Part shown: positions 12,575-26,033 of the stretch, one piece after another
Numbering within the stretch: position 1 is the first letter of the stretch
Layout of the letters: every line of letters starts with the position of its first letter
Assembly (NCBI RefSeq): GCF_018139145.2
Contig: NC_059475.1
Coordinates: forward strand, 17,116,937 to 17,180,936
Source of the DNA: Gymnogyps californianus
Lineage: Eukaryota > Chordata > Aves > Accipitriformes > Cathartidae
Direction of reading: 5' to 3'
Length of the DNA: 64,000 bases
The notes under the pieces: generated by a model
Database searches by the model: none
The model's input: the letters and a program-made list of their open reading frames with translations, nothing else
What the model was told of the DNA's origin: nothing
Position numbers and translations under genes: made by a program

Positions 12575-15500
12575 TTTTGGTTGCTGTGCCAACTGATTGC
12601 TAATGGTTGAGCAATAGTATTTATAACTGGCAGCTGGTAATAGCAGCCTGTGTTTATGTCCTGTAGGGGAATTCAGTATGTGCGCACAGCCATGGGATGT
12701 TAAAGATTTTGTACCTTTTAGAGGCACCATGAAGTCTGTACAGACCATCTAGCCTTCTGCCATTTTAAGTGCTTCCTTACTTCATTTCAGACATATTTGT
12801 TTATTCCTTCCCTTGTTACCCTCCCAAACTTTTCAAATCTTTTCCATCTGGGCTCTTGTGTTTATAAACTCTTCTGCATTTGGAGCTTGTAGGCAGCAAC
12901 CACTTTGAAGCCTACTTTTGTAATACAGACCAAATAGTTGCCAGAAAGCACCATAGGCTCTTGTTCTCCTCCACCGCCTCCTTAATGGCATTGCAGTTCT
13001 CTCTGAGATTGCTTCCTTTCTACCTGTGGGATGCACAGCCCTGCGCTCACTGCTGTAGGTCAGCATCACCCTGCTAAGGAGGCCACAAAACTTCCCTGAT
13101 TACACAGCCTGGGGATCTGGTGCAGCACAGTTGCTATTGAAATATTTTCATTTGTCTTGGTTTGTTTCTCTTGAAAAGTCATAGTGTGGCAACTCTAACT
13201 CTTGTTTTGTAAGACCCACACAGCTGAAGCCTATTACTTTTTTCCTGGCGTGGAAAAGATGAGCTGGTCAGCCCTGAGTGGGGCTGAAGTCTGGCCTCAT
13301 AAAAACTGTCTGTCACCTTTTAGCCATTCTCCTTGCCACTTCCTTTTTGTAGCAAAGATAATGGGAGTGTTTCCTGCTAATTCTTGTCTCCCTGTGATAA
13401 ATTGCTGCCGTCTTTATTGGAAAGCATTGTATGGCTGCTCTTAGCACTGTGATAAAGAAAATGCTGTGAATCGGCTGCATTGTGTTTGGCTTCCTTTCAG
13501 CCAGGGCCAGTTTGGACGCTGAGGACCTCATCTTCCTTCTGTGCCAGGCCTCAGCTCACGTTTGGGTGGGAGGCAGGGATTTTTGTTTGTTTGTTTAAAG
13601 CCAGCTTTACACTTTTGACATGGAGCTGTTGAAGTTCAGTGTGATCCATAAATCTATAGACGGGGGTCTGCAGATGCCCTTGTTCCCCATATCCTCCTTT
13701 GCGCTCTCTTCCCTCCCTTGTGGCTATGCTGGAGCTGGCGTAGACATCCTTGCGTTGGTGTTGTGCTGTGTGGTTAGTGCTTTCCTTACCCTCCCCAGCT
13801 GGGAACTCCGAGCTCTCCAGGCAGGGGTGCTTTTGATGCCCCTTGTATTTCCAGTTGTCAGTGCTTGTAGCGAGGAGGGTTTGTAGCCGAGCAGTACTGT
13901 TTTGTTTCAGTTTGGGTTTTTTTTGCTTGGATCTTTTCATTCAGTGACAAAAAAAGCCAGTGTCAGTATAGGTTAGCTTTAAAGTGATGAGAAGAGTCCT
14001 CTTGCTGAATTCCATGGCTTTCAGATTTGTTGTCTTTTGTCAAGAGCTGTATTGTCAGGTTTGCTGCCCATGAGATCGGGAGCAAGATCCTGTGTTGGCT
14101 TACACTGGCATCAGCAAGGAGGAATTTCACTGCCACCATTGGTACTATTTCAGTATAAAAGCAGTATGAGGGAAAGGTGACTCAGGTCTTCGGTATCAGG
14201 TATTTCCAATTAATTACCATTGAAATGTATTAGATGCTCTTAAAAAGGAATCTTGCAATCACTGCAAAGCACATTTAAGTCACTTGGGGACCTTCCTTTT
14301 TCATTGAAATGAATTCAGAGGCAAAATGCACATTCCGTCATAACTGCTTTCTCACTGGGATTCTCCAGGGCTTTAGCTTATGGCTAATAACTCAGACAAA
14401 GAGTTTCTGTCTCGCTTATGCCCAGCACGCACACAGCTGCATCTGTTAGTGGGACAGTTGTACGAGTAGCAGGGTAGTCACTGGCAAAAGGATTGGGATA
14501 GTATTATTTGAACAGGTAGGAGGAGATCAGCAAAGACAAATGCACGGTTAAAATTGTATGACGGGGGTGTGTTCATCCACCTGCGTGCCTAAAGCTCCCT
14601 CCGGCTGAATCAAAGGAAAGTGCCAGTGCAAAGAGTTTATTCTGTCTCCTTGTTTTCACCAGATAAGTCACGGATAAACTGAGAGAGAAGGAAGGACTGA
14701 GGTAGGCGCGGAAAGGTCTTCGGCTTGAGAACTGAGGCTGAGAGCGGGTTTTGTTGTGCATGCTGCATCAGCCTGTGCGCGGTTTGAGTCCTTTGGGCTC
14801 ATTTAACACAGCATAAATTCCACCCTAAATGCTCTTTGTGGGTTGTCTAGTTTCCTTCCTCCCACAGAGATTTTTAATTAAAAATCTAGGCCCAAAATAA
14901 CTGCAGTGCCATCTTTTAACTATTGTTGAAGGAAGAGCTTGATGCTCTCATCTCTGAGAAACAGTGAAGTTTATGCAAAAATACACAGTATATTAATTTC
15001 CTGTAGAATTTCAGGGAGAGTGGCTGTATCAGAGGAAGTATAGGTGGATGCTAAATTTAAACCACTGTACAGCAGATCTTGGTATACTACAGCACCCAGA
15101 AGTCTGAAAAGCTAAACAGGGGCATATAAGGATCTTTTCAAAAATAGATGCACTTCCTTAAAATTTATTTGGTCTTGTTTATTCAGCCCTCCTTGTGAAG
15201 GCCCCTAAGGTTTACAGAGCCTGTTTGAATCTGACAGGAGAAACAAGGAAGTAGAGGAGCAGAAAATTCAGCATGATTGGAGCACCATGGCATGTGGTCC
15301 TTTCTCCATTGCTTAGCTGTTCTTCAGAAGCAGATGAGCCAGGTTGGCTATAATTTAGCGGGCTTGGGGTCAGAGCCATTGGGTGGAAATATAGTTTGTG
15401 CTTGTACAGGATGTCAAGGTAGAAATATACTTCTAATCTGAAATTCTTGGCATTTAGGATTGTTCTTTGTGTGTTTGGGACAGTGCATGCTCATGACATA

Positions 15501-18500
15501 AATAATCTGGAACTGATTCTGGAAAATCTTTCTGAAATTGAACAGCACTTATTTTCTCTCTTGTAAGATGGTTTGTAAACATCCTTTCCTGCTATTACCT
15601 TTGCCTTACTGCCATGTTGAAGTTCTCTTTTGAGCCTGAGTCTGAAAATGGCTAAACAGGACTTGAGATAGAAGTCTGATTTTGTTTTGCTTTCTTACAA
15701 GGGGGCAATATTTCACAAACAAGGGAATAATGTCAGGAGGACACTATCAAGCATGAAAGCAAGTCTTAAAATTAGCTTCGTATTTCCTAGTAATTGTGTG
15801 GTGGGAGTGTAGCCCCAAGGCACAGTCTTTTCTAGATTTAATTATATAAAGGCAGAGGTGGGTATCATAGAAAGCCATCAGTGAGGCTTGCAGTTGTCTG
15901 GGGGTTTTTTAAATGTCATTAAAGCTTGAAGTAGGATCCTTCCATAAAACAGAGTATGATCTCATGTGATTTAGATAGTGGTATGAGGCTATAATGATGC
16001 TCTTTAATATGTTCTTTTTAAAGAAAAATATCAAGGCAAGAATTGACCTTGAAGATGTGGCCTACTTGCAAATGACGTAACTGCATGCCTGTCCAAAGCA
16101 ATGTTTTCTTGTCATGGCTTTAAATCTCCGATAGCTTTAGCTAAAGCAACTAAGTGAATTTCTCATTTATGTTTCCGTGTACCATACTTCCCTCACTGCT
16201 GTGGGCTTATCCCAAATCCTGTCACCCCCTGCAAAGGGCCATGCTCACTGGAGCCCTCCTGCAGGCAGTGGGGATGGCAGGTGCCATGCAGGGCCAGGCT
16301 CCCTCTTCCCAAGGCCTGTAACGGTGACTCCATCAGGGCGACCCTTACTGCAGCCTGAAGTCTCTAGCCCCTAAGGTACCACTAGAAAAACTGGGTTATT
16401 AAAAAGCTGTTCTCTTAGGTAGTCGGCTACAGTTTAAAAGGATTGTATGGGAGGTCATTGGAGGGTACTACTGACAATTAGTGTGCATAAAAGCTTCAGG
16501 GCATGAGAGGCTGTGGGATATCCATTCCCCAAGCAGTGTACTGAGTTATGGATAATTACTGGAAAGCTCAATGTGTCAAAGGTGGACGTGGTTTACCATT
16601 ATGCAACTCATTAATACTGCTTATGGGACTCAGAGACTTGCTCCCTGAAATGCTCAGACTTGGAGACATTGTGTTCAAAGTGTGCCTCAAACAAAAAATG
16701 TCACTGGTGGATGAGCTATCAGTATTAATAACCACAATAAAAAGGAAGCAGAGCACTTCAAATTTGCTTTTCAGGTGGAGATTTTTTGAGTCATATGTCC
16801 AATGTTTTCACCTTTGGGCCTAATATTATTTATATTGAAATTCATAACCGAGTGCTTATTTCTTTAACTAGCACAAAGCTTTTAACACTGTTTTTTAGTG
16901 CCCAACCTCATACCGTGTCTCTGTGCCTGAGCCTCGCGTCTCACTCAAAGAGAGTGTTGCCTTTTGGCTTGGGCATGCACTGCCAAACTGCTGCGGGCTG
17001 GCCAGGAGCTGTGCCCACACTTTCAGCACAAGCAGCAGGGATTCAAGGGTCATCTGTATTGCAAGTGAGGTGTGATGGTGGCTTATATCTGCTTACCTGA
17101 ACACTTGAACAAGCTTGCTCAGTAGCAGACATCAGCACAGACTGCAGAATGATCTGGCCACGTGGTGCTTGCCTGATTTCTCAGATATAATTTCTAGCCT
17201 GCCTGGCATGCCTTACTACTGTAGCCCATGTCATTAGCCCTACTCCAGCTCGCTACCTCAAAGGTAACTTACGTATGTGTGCCCGAGTTGCGCTTATACC
17301 TTAATTTTGATGTAAATATATCTCCAACAGCTTCTTGAGTTCACTGCCGAGAAGCAGCTGTGATAGCCACATGAATCCTTGTGTCATCTATACGAAACTT
17401 TGATTTAAAGAAGTATATAAATATTTCTAGATAAACAGAAACTTAGAGGCAGAGATCTGGTTCCTGAGTTTGTTTCAAAGTGGATCCTTACTGGAATTTC
17501 TTGGCTAGTGTGTTATGAAAACTGCATCAGGAGATCAATTGAGATATGTGATGGCACGTTTCTTCCTATACATTGCACATGTGCTTGCTTGTACATTATG
17601 TTTTGGTGGGGAGTCTTTGCTAATCTGCATTTTGATTTTGTTTTCCTGCTTAAAAGAATGCCGACTAGAGATATCAGTAACAAATAATGATAAACTTTAA
17701 ATAAAAATTCAGTAAGATGGATAAGCATTCAGGTGCTTGATGTATGCTTAACAGGTGTGATTTACCTTTTGGTCATCTTCAGTTGAATATGTTAGAATAT
17801 GGGATTAAAGGGCTGAAGAGAATTCAAAGAAAGCACCTTACTTTCCTGCATAGATTGGTCTTCAAGAAAATACCTTTGCATGAGCTTTAGTCAGTAGAGA
17901 TGCCTTCAGAAATCGGGCCTAAAGGAGGTTATGCAAAGTATGATTTACTGAAAATAAAGTGAGGGACTAAGACAAAGGTCTGCAGGAAAGGTGCTTGCTC
18001 CTGTCTTTCCCTGAGTGCTGGGGACTTTCTCATCCTTCTGGTAGTATGGGTAAAACCTTCAATTCTGCACACACCTGCCGTTACCAGGGAAATAATTAAT
18101 GTTGATGTACTACTTGTAATTACAGCAAGCGAGGTATAATCTATGCAGTTAGCAAGGGGAAAGATCAGTGAAATTGCTAAGTCAGGAGAAGTCCCTCGGT
18201 GCTACTGAGAAATCTAATATGCTTTGTTAAATTAATAGCCTTCTGCATAACAATCAATTTACAGTTTAAAGGGCAGAGGAGGTGGATGTAAAAATCATTA
18301 AGCATTCATTTCGATGACCCACTCGATATTTTTAGTCGGAAGAAATTGCTAGCATAATGTTTACAGAGTAAATTGCAAGTGTTTTAAGACAAAAAACCTC
18401 ATGAGGATTGTGTATTTAATACTTACTGCAATGCCCATTTCTAAGCCATAAGGTTGCAGTGATCACTTTCCCAAACACAACATGGCTTTAGTGATGGGCT

Positions 18501-21500
18501 GGTGTTTGCTCACAGGAGATGTTTATCCAAACCAGAGATGATTCTGAAGATGAGGTTTTGCTACATGTCAAATAAAAATGTTTTGCTCTTTGTGACCCTA
18601 CCTTCAAATTTCTTAGTCCCGACTTAAATAGGGATCCCCAAAACAAATGATCTGGGATGTTTTTTTTCTCAGTGTAGGCATTCAGTGCCTGGTTTTACCT
18701 GTAGTTGTTCTGTTTGTGGTCTTTGTACATAATGCTCACCATAGAGAGAGATTAGTTGTGAGAAGATTATGCATGTAAGTGCTGCAAATGTTCTGGTGTA
18801 TACAAAGGCAACATTAATCAAGACATCTTACAGAGAATTAAGGGAGGAAATAATTTTGTCTCCTGATTACTACATAATTTTCAGTGCCCAGTGCAGGAAA
18901 AGGCAGGCAGAGAAGCAGAAGGTGATAGAAAGGGGTGGTTCTTCTGTTCTCAGAGAGTGCAAGAGCAGATTGCTGGGGGTGGCTGTGGTAGGCAACTTCC
19001 ACAAAAACAGCGCAAGAGAGGCAGCTTTAAGGACTCTGCAGGGCATATGAGCTTTGAGTTAGGTTGTAGGGATGAACTAGCCACGCTCCTGAGCTTGCCG
19101 AAGCAGCTGAGAGAAATCCTTCCTGTTGCATATAATCTTAATAAAGCCATCTGTAGCTTTAGCTTTCCGTAACTTGGTTCCTTTGTTGCAGATGGGTGTC
19201 TTCAGCAATGCATGTTATTTGATTTTCCAGCCTGGACCGATCATCAAGCTGAGTAATATGGCATGCAACAGAGGCTATGGCAATCCTTAAAATTGGAGCA
19301 CTCCTGCAGTACCACTATTTCAGTGTATTCATGTGGAGCGCATGAAGGATTGAAAGAGTGGGGCTCCATTGAGCTGCTGGGGCTGATTTGGGATCCAGCA
19401 GAGCAGGACATGGTCTAGGAGGAACATACCGGGGACCACCACTGGTGAGGAAAGGTCCCCTTGCCAGCACCACAAAGAAACAGCTGACCCCAATAATTCT
19501 GGGGAATAGCTGACACTTACTGTGAAGCTTCATTGCTTCAGGTTCCAGCTAATAGCATGACAGCCCAAAACATTCAGTTTCAGCTGTAATAGGTGTGTTT
19601 TGCCATATCCTTCACCAAAAAACATGGGTTAGGTAGAGAAAAAAATTGCCTGCGCAGGCACTTTTCACTGTATCAGGTTTTATTTAACTGTGAGTAGGGA
19701 GTTGGTTGTCCAATTACCTATCTGATGAATAAGTATTTTAGGAAAAGCTTCCAGAAACAGATTTCAGAGACTTTCTTCAGTTGTTGTAAATCACTAGTGT
19801 ACCACTGAACTAATAATTTACCCTTGTTGAGGATCTGTGCTGCTGTTTTTCCTTGTGAATACTTAGGACTGTAATCGCTAGAAATGTATCTGCTAACCAT
19901 TTGCCTTCTCTTTTCATTCATTAAATTTTTACCTCCTCAGGGTTAAATGAATGAGGAAATGTCAGTATCTTTAGATTTACTTTTCCTTATTGATGCGGAT
20001 TCTGGAGTGAATGACTGCTGTGAATACAAAATATGGTTTGATTTGATTTCTGGGAAATATTTAGTGACCAGAAAAAGAGATGGTTGTTTGAAACAAGCTT
20101 TGAATAAATTAAGAGCTCCCCCTAACTAGCACAGCCTTCTTGACTATAGGAAACCCCTAATTAACTATTTATAGGGATGTGCATATTTCCAGTCTATTTT
20201 AAAATGCTGGAAATGAGAGTAAGCAAACCAACCTACCCACCAGTTTGCAGAGGGTAGGGACAGCATAATGTCTGCACAGGGTTTAGCTGTGTGGTAATTA
20301 TGTATCAGGAACTTAGAAAATTTAAAGATGGAGCCATGAAAGTTCCATCCCCAAAAGCCTTGAGCCCGATGCTGAAAGCTGCCACTATCTTCCCAGCAAG
20401 CACAAAAGGCCCAAAATGCAGAGCAGCCGTGTGAAAGGCATCTCTGCACCAACGCTGATTGTCTGTAAATGTATTAGTCGCTGCCTTCACCCAAAATGGA
20501 TCTGGTGCCAGAAAAGGAGAGCGCTGGCAGTTCCCATTTGCTTTAATGGCAGCCACGAGGCTTGCTGATAAAATAACTTTTATTCTTGCCCCATTGCTCT
20601 TTCATTGGCTGTTCCTGAAGCCACCTGGGAGTGAAAGTCCCTTTAGGCGATTGCACCCTGTTAAGTTCACCACTTTCATTGTCCTGTGTATCATGGGGGT
20701 TTCATGCAGACTTTGCATCTGCTATATTTTTCATTTTTAAAAGATAAAGTGGTCTTAAAGACAGGGTTAGCAAGAAGTTTATTTCTTGCTGCTGAATTAT
20801 TTATTCCTATTTAAGCTCCAGCGAACAGCCCACGTTTAATAGCCCATTACTGCTTAGAGAGCTGTCAACACAAAAGGGACAATCCTGAAAAATACTGTGT
20901 TTAGTGGCTCTGTCAATACTCTCTGTATTACTTTTCCTTCATTTTTATGATCAAGAGCACAGAATAGAAGGCCAGAAATGACCTGAGCTGCAAAATTCAG
21001 GGTGCTTTAAGCTACCAAGACTAACAACCAGATAAATACATGCAAGAGCTAGAGTGAAGATTTTTCGTGATGAGGTTAGCTTCCTAAGAGAGCTTATGGA
21101 TTCTGCATCAGTTGGCATCTTCAAATCAAGACATGATGTCTTTCTAGGACAATTGTCCATCTCATGTGCTGGAGTTGGAGGGAACACAGGAGCAGTGGGT
21201 GAAGTTTGTTGCCTTGTGTTACGTAAGTGGTTTGGTAGCATAATGGCAATTTTTGGCCTTCTGCAATTCTGGCCCAATTTTGATTTTTACCTTCTCTCTG
21301 TTCCCTGAGCCCCCGCAGAACTGCTTTCCGTGAAGCATCTGCCATATCCTGATGGTATGGCAACCTCCAAAATACTGATTTAGAAGTAGATTTGGGTTTC
21401 AGAACAATAATGTTGTCTTCAAATCAACCATGAAAGATTTGAGGCTCAAAAGCACTCATGTCTAGAAGTATCTTCTATGGTTGCTTATTTCTTATCAGAT

Positions 21501-23717
21501 ACTTCATCACCAGTGAATTTTTGTATGTTTTCTAGATAATCACCCATTAATGGTATAAAAGTAGATTTAGTACAAGGCTGTGTTCTTGGAACCCTTCACA
21601 CCCTCCTATCTTGCACAGGTGATTCTGGGCAGAGGCTGGATTATTTAGGTGTCTAAAGAGCCCTGTTGTGAAAAACACTGAACACACCTCCCACCTTCCT
21701 GTTACATCCCTTTGGAAAATTGCCCCTGGCATCTGCTGTTCAGCATCCCCTACAACTCTCACGAGCTTTATGTAATTTGAAGCCAGCTTGGGCAGGCAGA
21801 CCCTTATGGACAAATAGAACAATTAGCTCTCTGAGTAAGTGAGCTAATGAAGCCTCATTTTCTTATGAATTTGTGGCTTATGTTGGATTCACTGATGTTT
21901 GGTAATAGCTGGGTTCATAGTACTGCCCTTCTTTCAGAGGACAAGGATACAGTTTCCCTCCTTTCTTTAGCCATTGATTTCCACATAACTTTTAAGAAGC
22001 TAATATTTTCAAGTTTTCTAACGCCTGTTGGATTTCCTTGACTTTTGCCAATGGCACAAAAGGCATTGGGAGGGAGGGAAGATAAAACAGGACAGATACA
22101 GATGCAGACACATAGAGATATCTTTTGGAAACCAAGCCAAATATTTCAGGTGTATTACAGAATCTTAATAGTGTGTACTACATTTTCTCCCACCAAGGAA
22201 AAAAGTGTCTGATATATAGAAAAAACCCAAAATACAAAAAAAGTCCTTTTCTATGATTTTGTGCTGCACTTTGCACTGCATAACAAGGTAAAATCTTGAA
22301 GGCTGAGTCTTTCCATCGCAGCCTTTCTCTGAAAACATGTCATGGTAATCTAAGGTGGTGCAATCTCAGGGAATGAACTGCAGGCCAACAATTCTTCTCT
22401 TTTACCCAAAATAAAGGAAAAGTAAGTTGAACTGTGCGCACACCATATAGTGCACTGAACGAGAGGCTCTGCTGCTGTCAGCTCCTAGTTGGAGTGAAGC
22501 CCATGAAAATGTGGATGGCGTAAGAGCCTGTCTGGATGAGGGTCAACTGTAGGAAGGATCTGTGCCTGTGAGCTGGAGCAATGCAATGCTAGATGATCTT
22601 TGAAAAACAGGCCAGGATGTTGTTGACACGGTATGGTTGCGTGGTTGCGTGTGTGTGGATGACAGACAGACACATCGCCGCTGCTGCTTCTCAGGGAGCT
22701 TCGGTCACTGGAGGTCTTCTGCCAAAAAGGACCTGGTTAAGAGGAACTTACTCAGATTGATCTCTGTGGTCAAAAAGAGATGAGCTGCTGCCACAAGTTC
22801 GTATTATGATATGTAAGAGAAGAGCCAGAGCAAATTACGGACTTGAGAAAAGTCTTTTTCCTTTGTTATTGCCCAGTGGCTGTTTCCAGTTGAACAAGGC
22901 ATCCGGATTTCTTGCCGTCAAGCCCATGGCTTAAATAAGGGTGGGAATGAGAGGCATCAGCACAATAATTCTGTCAATTATCCTGTGGTTGAATAGTGTG
23001 AAATAATAGGTGAGGAAAACATTAGAGCATCGGTCTCTCTGCATAGTAAGTATAGCAGCAGCTGAAAGAAATTGTGTTCCGGTATGTCCGACCCAGTATA
23101 CAGCCTGCTCTTGCTCCGGTGTCTGGAGGGGTTTTGCCACCGACATCAGTGTGAGCTGGCTGGCAGTTCTTCACTGACATGGCTTGCAGTATTGCTGAGA
23201 CAAAATGATGCTGAATGCAGCCTTTTTGTTACCCTGTCAAGAAGAGTCTCCACCACGAGAGCAGGGTGTAAGAGCTGGATGGACAGATGTTTTATGTTTG
23301 TAACTTGTTCCCCAGCCTGCTTTCCACTGGATGGACCTGGGATTTCTGAACGCCTTCCTGCATGATCAGCTCGGCCTCGCCGGGTCACTGCTTTTTGGGG
23401 AGAGTATCCCATGGATCTGCTTTTGTTCCGAGCCACTTACGAGCAGTTCCAGAGGCAGAGAGTTGAGACAGCCTTTCTGGGAACAAGGGCAGAAAATAGC
23501 TCAGTGTTAGCATTCCAGACCCAGCTATTTAGACACGGATTATTTTTAAATATTTTGCTTTCAGACACATAACTAACTGCATTTTCCTTCTCTCTTTTCT
23601 TTTTTTAAAGTTAGCTTTAATTTTGCATCTTCTCCCCACCTAGCTGTAAAAAAAAGGGTTATTTACATTGCTGAATGTTAGGTAGCTAAGTTACCTGCTG
23701 CTTTGGAGATGCCGTTG

Positions 23718-23759
23718 GCCGCAATGACGTATGTTTTTGAGCCGCAATGACATATGTTT
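23718..23759 (+). repeat. Short direct duplication (period 23) with CRE-like core
   Basis: gccgcaatgacgtatgttt at 23718-23736 recurs as gccgcaatgacatatgttt at 23741-23759 with one mismatch. The first copy contains ATGACGTA, close to a CREB/ATF half-palindrome; in the second copy the CpG has become CA, as expected from deamination. Confidence 0.6.
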
Positions 23760-24817
23760 GCAGGGCAGTTTTGCTGGGCAGTTGAATTGACAGGAGGCAG
23801 GGCAGCAGTGAGTGGAAAGCGCTGCAGCCACCTCACTTCACCCAGCTATTATCACACATCATCAGCCTGAAACACAGCCTCGCATATGAGGCACTATGCA
23901 AAGGGTTGATCCGTGGCAGCCCCATCCAGTGTGCGGTATCCTGGCACTCAAATACAAAGCCTTTCACTGAGAGTTGTGTGAAGTGGTTATGGTGAAATGC
24001 TGGTGCTGAATCTGTAGTGTCTTACAGCCACTTCACAGGGGGGCACATGATAACATGTAGGTCTTTTAGGGAACGTTGTGTCCTCAGAGCACTGCACAGA
24101 CCTTGATTCATCCTCTGCAGATGACGCGGGCCCAGCAGGGGACATGCATCCCCTTCAAATTGCAGCTGTGTGGCCTGGGGGAGTCCCATTTTCAGGCTAG
24201 CCCCAGCTGCTAGTCATTAGCCCCTTTTCGGATGTTACAGACCCTCACATCTGATGGCTCACCCATCCCAGCATGGTGAGCTGGGTACAGAAAGACCTGC
24301 TGTTCAAAGTGGTTTTGGTAACCCATGTTCATTGTTGGAGTCCAGACTGGTTTAGATCAAGTTAAGCTCTTGGGCACTGAGGCCATCTCTTGCAGAAAAG
24401 AAGGAGCAGATTCTCTCTTGCCTTGTAAATCACAGCTATTTTATAAAGTTGATGCAGCCTGCTGTGTAAATAAATTTTTAAAAAATTGTAAAACCTGAAA
24501 CATTGGGACTGCCTTGTACAGGGATTAGCAGGGCAGGTGGAGGGACAGAGCTCAGATAAAACACAGGAGGGGAGTTTCTCACACTGGGACATGTTCATGG
24601 CATCCCCCGTGCGGTGTCTCAGCTGTGAAGGCTGAGCTCCAAGAGGCCATTGAGGGTTCCCCATTAAATTGGGGCGTTTGGGCCAGCACAAGCACTGGTG
24701 TGGTACTGGGAGTAGGAGGGGCAGGGCAGGATGTTCTAGCCTGTAATCAGCCCATTTTCCACCTAGTGCCACACTGGTCACCTTACGTGCATGCTGGTGC
24801 TGCCCTTCCGAACTGCA

Positions 24818-24875
24818 CTGCGACTCTGGGCAACTTTTTCCCCTATGCTTTCCCAGTAGCCTAAAAGAGATGGGA
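24818..24875 (-). repeat. MIR-like SINE fragment (tentative)
   Basis: The order of tgcgactctgggcaac, ccctatgctttcccag, then taaaagagatggg parallels the MIR core read in reverse ('tgtgaccttgggcaag...cctcagtttcc...taaaatgggg'). It is short and diverged. Confidence 0.35.
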
Positions 24876-25876
24876 AAACTTGGAGGCTCTTTTCAGGAAA
24901 TGTGTGCCATCCTAAAGGGTTTTTCTTACTGCAATAACTGTCCCCTGGAGAAGCAGCAGACCTTGTGGTCTGTAATGCCCACCCAAAGGCTGGGTTAACG
25001 CTTCTTACTGCTAGCAAGAGCCCCCTGCCTCTGGCTACACGTGGGGAGAGAAGAAAGCTTGTAACTCAGGAAGGAGACAGTCATAATATCTGTTTGTAAT
25101 GGGTAAGAAAGAACTGCTTGTTGGATGGGTATAAAAGAAACCTTTAATTCCAGCCAGGATAGTCTAATGTGTTAGCCAAGTGGTGGTAAAGAGCACAGTA
25201 CCACCAGACTCTTGTACAGGGATGCAGGGAGGCTTTGGGGGAGACAAATGCTGTTCTTTACCCTCACAGAGCAGCAAGGTTTATCTTATTGATCAAACTG
25301 CAAGGCTGATCTAAATGCCATTTTAAAGAAAACCGAAATTATGTATATGTGCTGTAATTGGAAATAAGGGCAGGAGTGACGCTGGCGTTATCTCCGCTTG
25401 CTGCTCTCTGCAGCCAATGCAGCTGGTCTTCCTCCACGCAGCTCAGATTAAATGTTGATTTTTGCGGAGATGGTGTAACTGCTGACACCAATGGAGTTAC
25501 ATTTATGAAAGAGGCTCCAAAACTTAAAAAAAAAAAGTGAATTTTAGCCGCTGTGCACTGGATAGACCCGGTAAGTAGCTATTATCCTAGATAGATCCTT
25601 GTAGGTAGGAGGGTGTTATACTGCCTGGATTCACCAAAGAGCAGTGTCCTGCTTCCCTGCAGTCTGCAAATACTGAGAGTCAGCAAATCAGTAATTGTAG
25701 CTTCAAACTAATATAACTTTCTTTTTTTTTTTCCTGCATAGCCTTCTGGCACTCTATAAAAAGATCTGGCACGCTACATAGGATTAGGCGGCTTTGAAGC
25801 AGCGGAGTCATCTGGGTGTGAAACTTTGATTTCCTGTGTCTTGAAATGAACTGTTATTTCTATCTTTCCTTTTCAG

Positions 25877-25897
25877 AAAACCCCCACAGCTCATGCC
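25877..25897 (+). promoter_or_regulatory. OSBPL5: 5'-UTR end of first coding exon with a two-codon upstream ORF
   Basis: The exon appears to begin after a pyrimidine-rich acceptor ending in tttcag at 25871-25876, so the 5'-UTR is spliced and an earlier exon must exist. An ATG at 25893-25895 opens a frame of two codons (ATG CCA) and stops at TGA 25899-25901. That stop overlaps the main ATG (25898-25900) by two bases. The main ATG has G at -3 and A at +4. The main frame is also open back to the acceptor (25877), so an in-frame N-terminal extension from an upstream exon cannot be excluded by sequence alone. Confidence 0.6.
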
Positions 25898-26033
25898 ATG
25901 AAGGAGGAGAACTTTCTTCGTCGCAGGTTCTCCCTCTGTCCGGCCTCGTCCACCCCTCAGAAAGTCGATCCTCGCAAGCTGACACGCAATCTGTTCTTTG
26001 GGGCCGACAATGACATCTACCCACTCAGCCCAG
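25898..26033 (+). CDS. OSBPL5: OSBPL5 coding exon 1 (residues 1-45 plus first base of codon 46)
   Basis: This exon encodes the conserved ORP5 N-terminus: MKEENFLRRRFSLCP, then a Ser/Thr/Pro stretch, QKVDPRKLTRNL, and an acidic DNDIYPLSP end. The segment R9-R10-F11-S12 fits a basophilic kinase (PKA-type RRxS) site; that is inference only. The N-terminus has no signal peptide or membrane segment, as expected for a protein anchored at its C-terminus. I chose the start because the known family protein begins at MKEE. The donor at 26034 (cag|gttggt) is weak because it lacks A at +3, but the GGA glycine codon it creates with exon 2 and the following Lys-Asp match the family. The exon leaves phase 1. 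Confidence 0.95.

Larger units (their letters stand above)
9490..18099. other. Upstream non-coding region, part 2
   Basis: No gene was recognised. The stretch includes a short GTT repeat (about 9883-9900), the palindrome at 10150-10204, two adjacent AP-1-like TGAGTCA words (10504-10510 and 10513-10519), a decayed LINE tail at 12525-12574, and a possible sauropsid repeat fragment at 14081-14134. The remainder is ordinary AT-rich vertebrate non-coding sequence with only short chance frames on both strands. Confidence 0.6.
18100..25876. other. Upstream non-coding region, part 3, up to the OSBPL5 acceptor
   Basis: No gene was recognised. 18100-18380 is an AT-rich stretch with several homeodomain-type cores (taattac, attaatag, caatcaattta, cattaagcattc) that resembles conserved enhancer DNA. 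23718-23759 is a 19-base motif duplicated at 23-base spacing. 24818-24875 looks like an old MIR fragment on the minus strand. The last 150 bases lead into the polypyrimidine tract of the exon 1 acceptor, so at least this end is probably intron between a 5'-UTR exon and the first coding exon. Confidence 0.6.
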
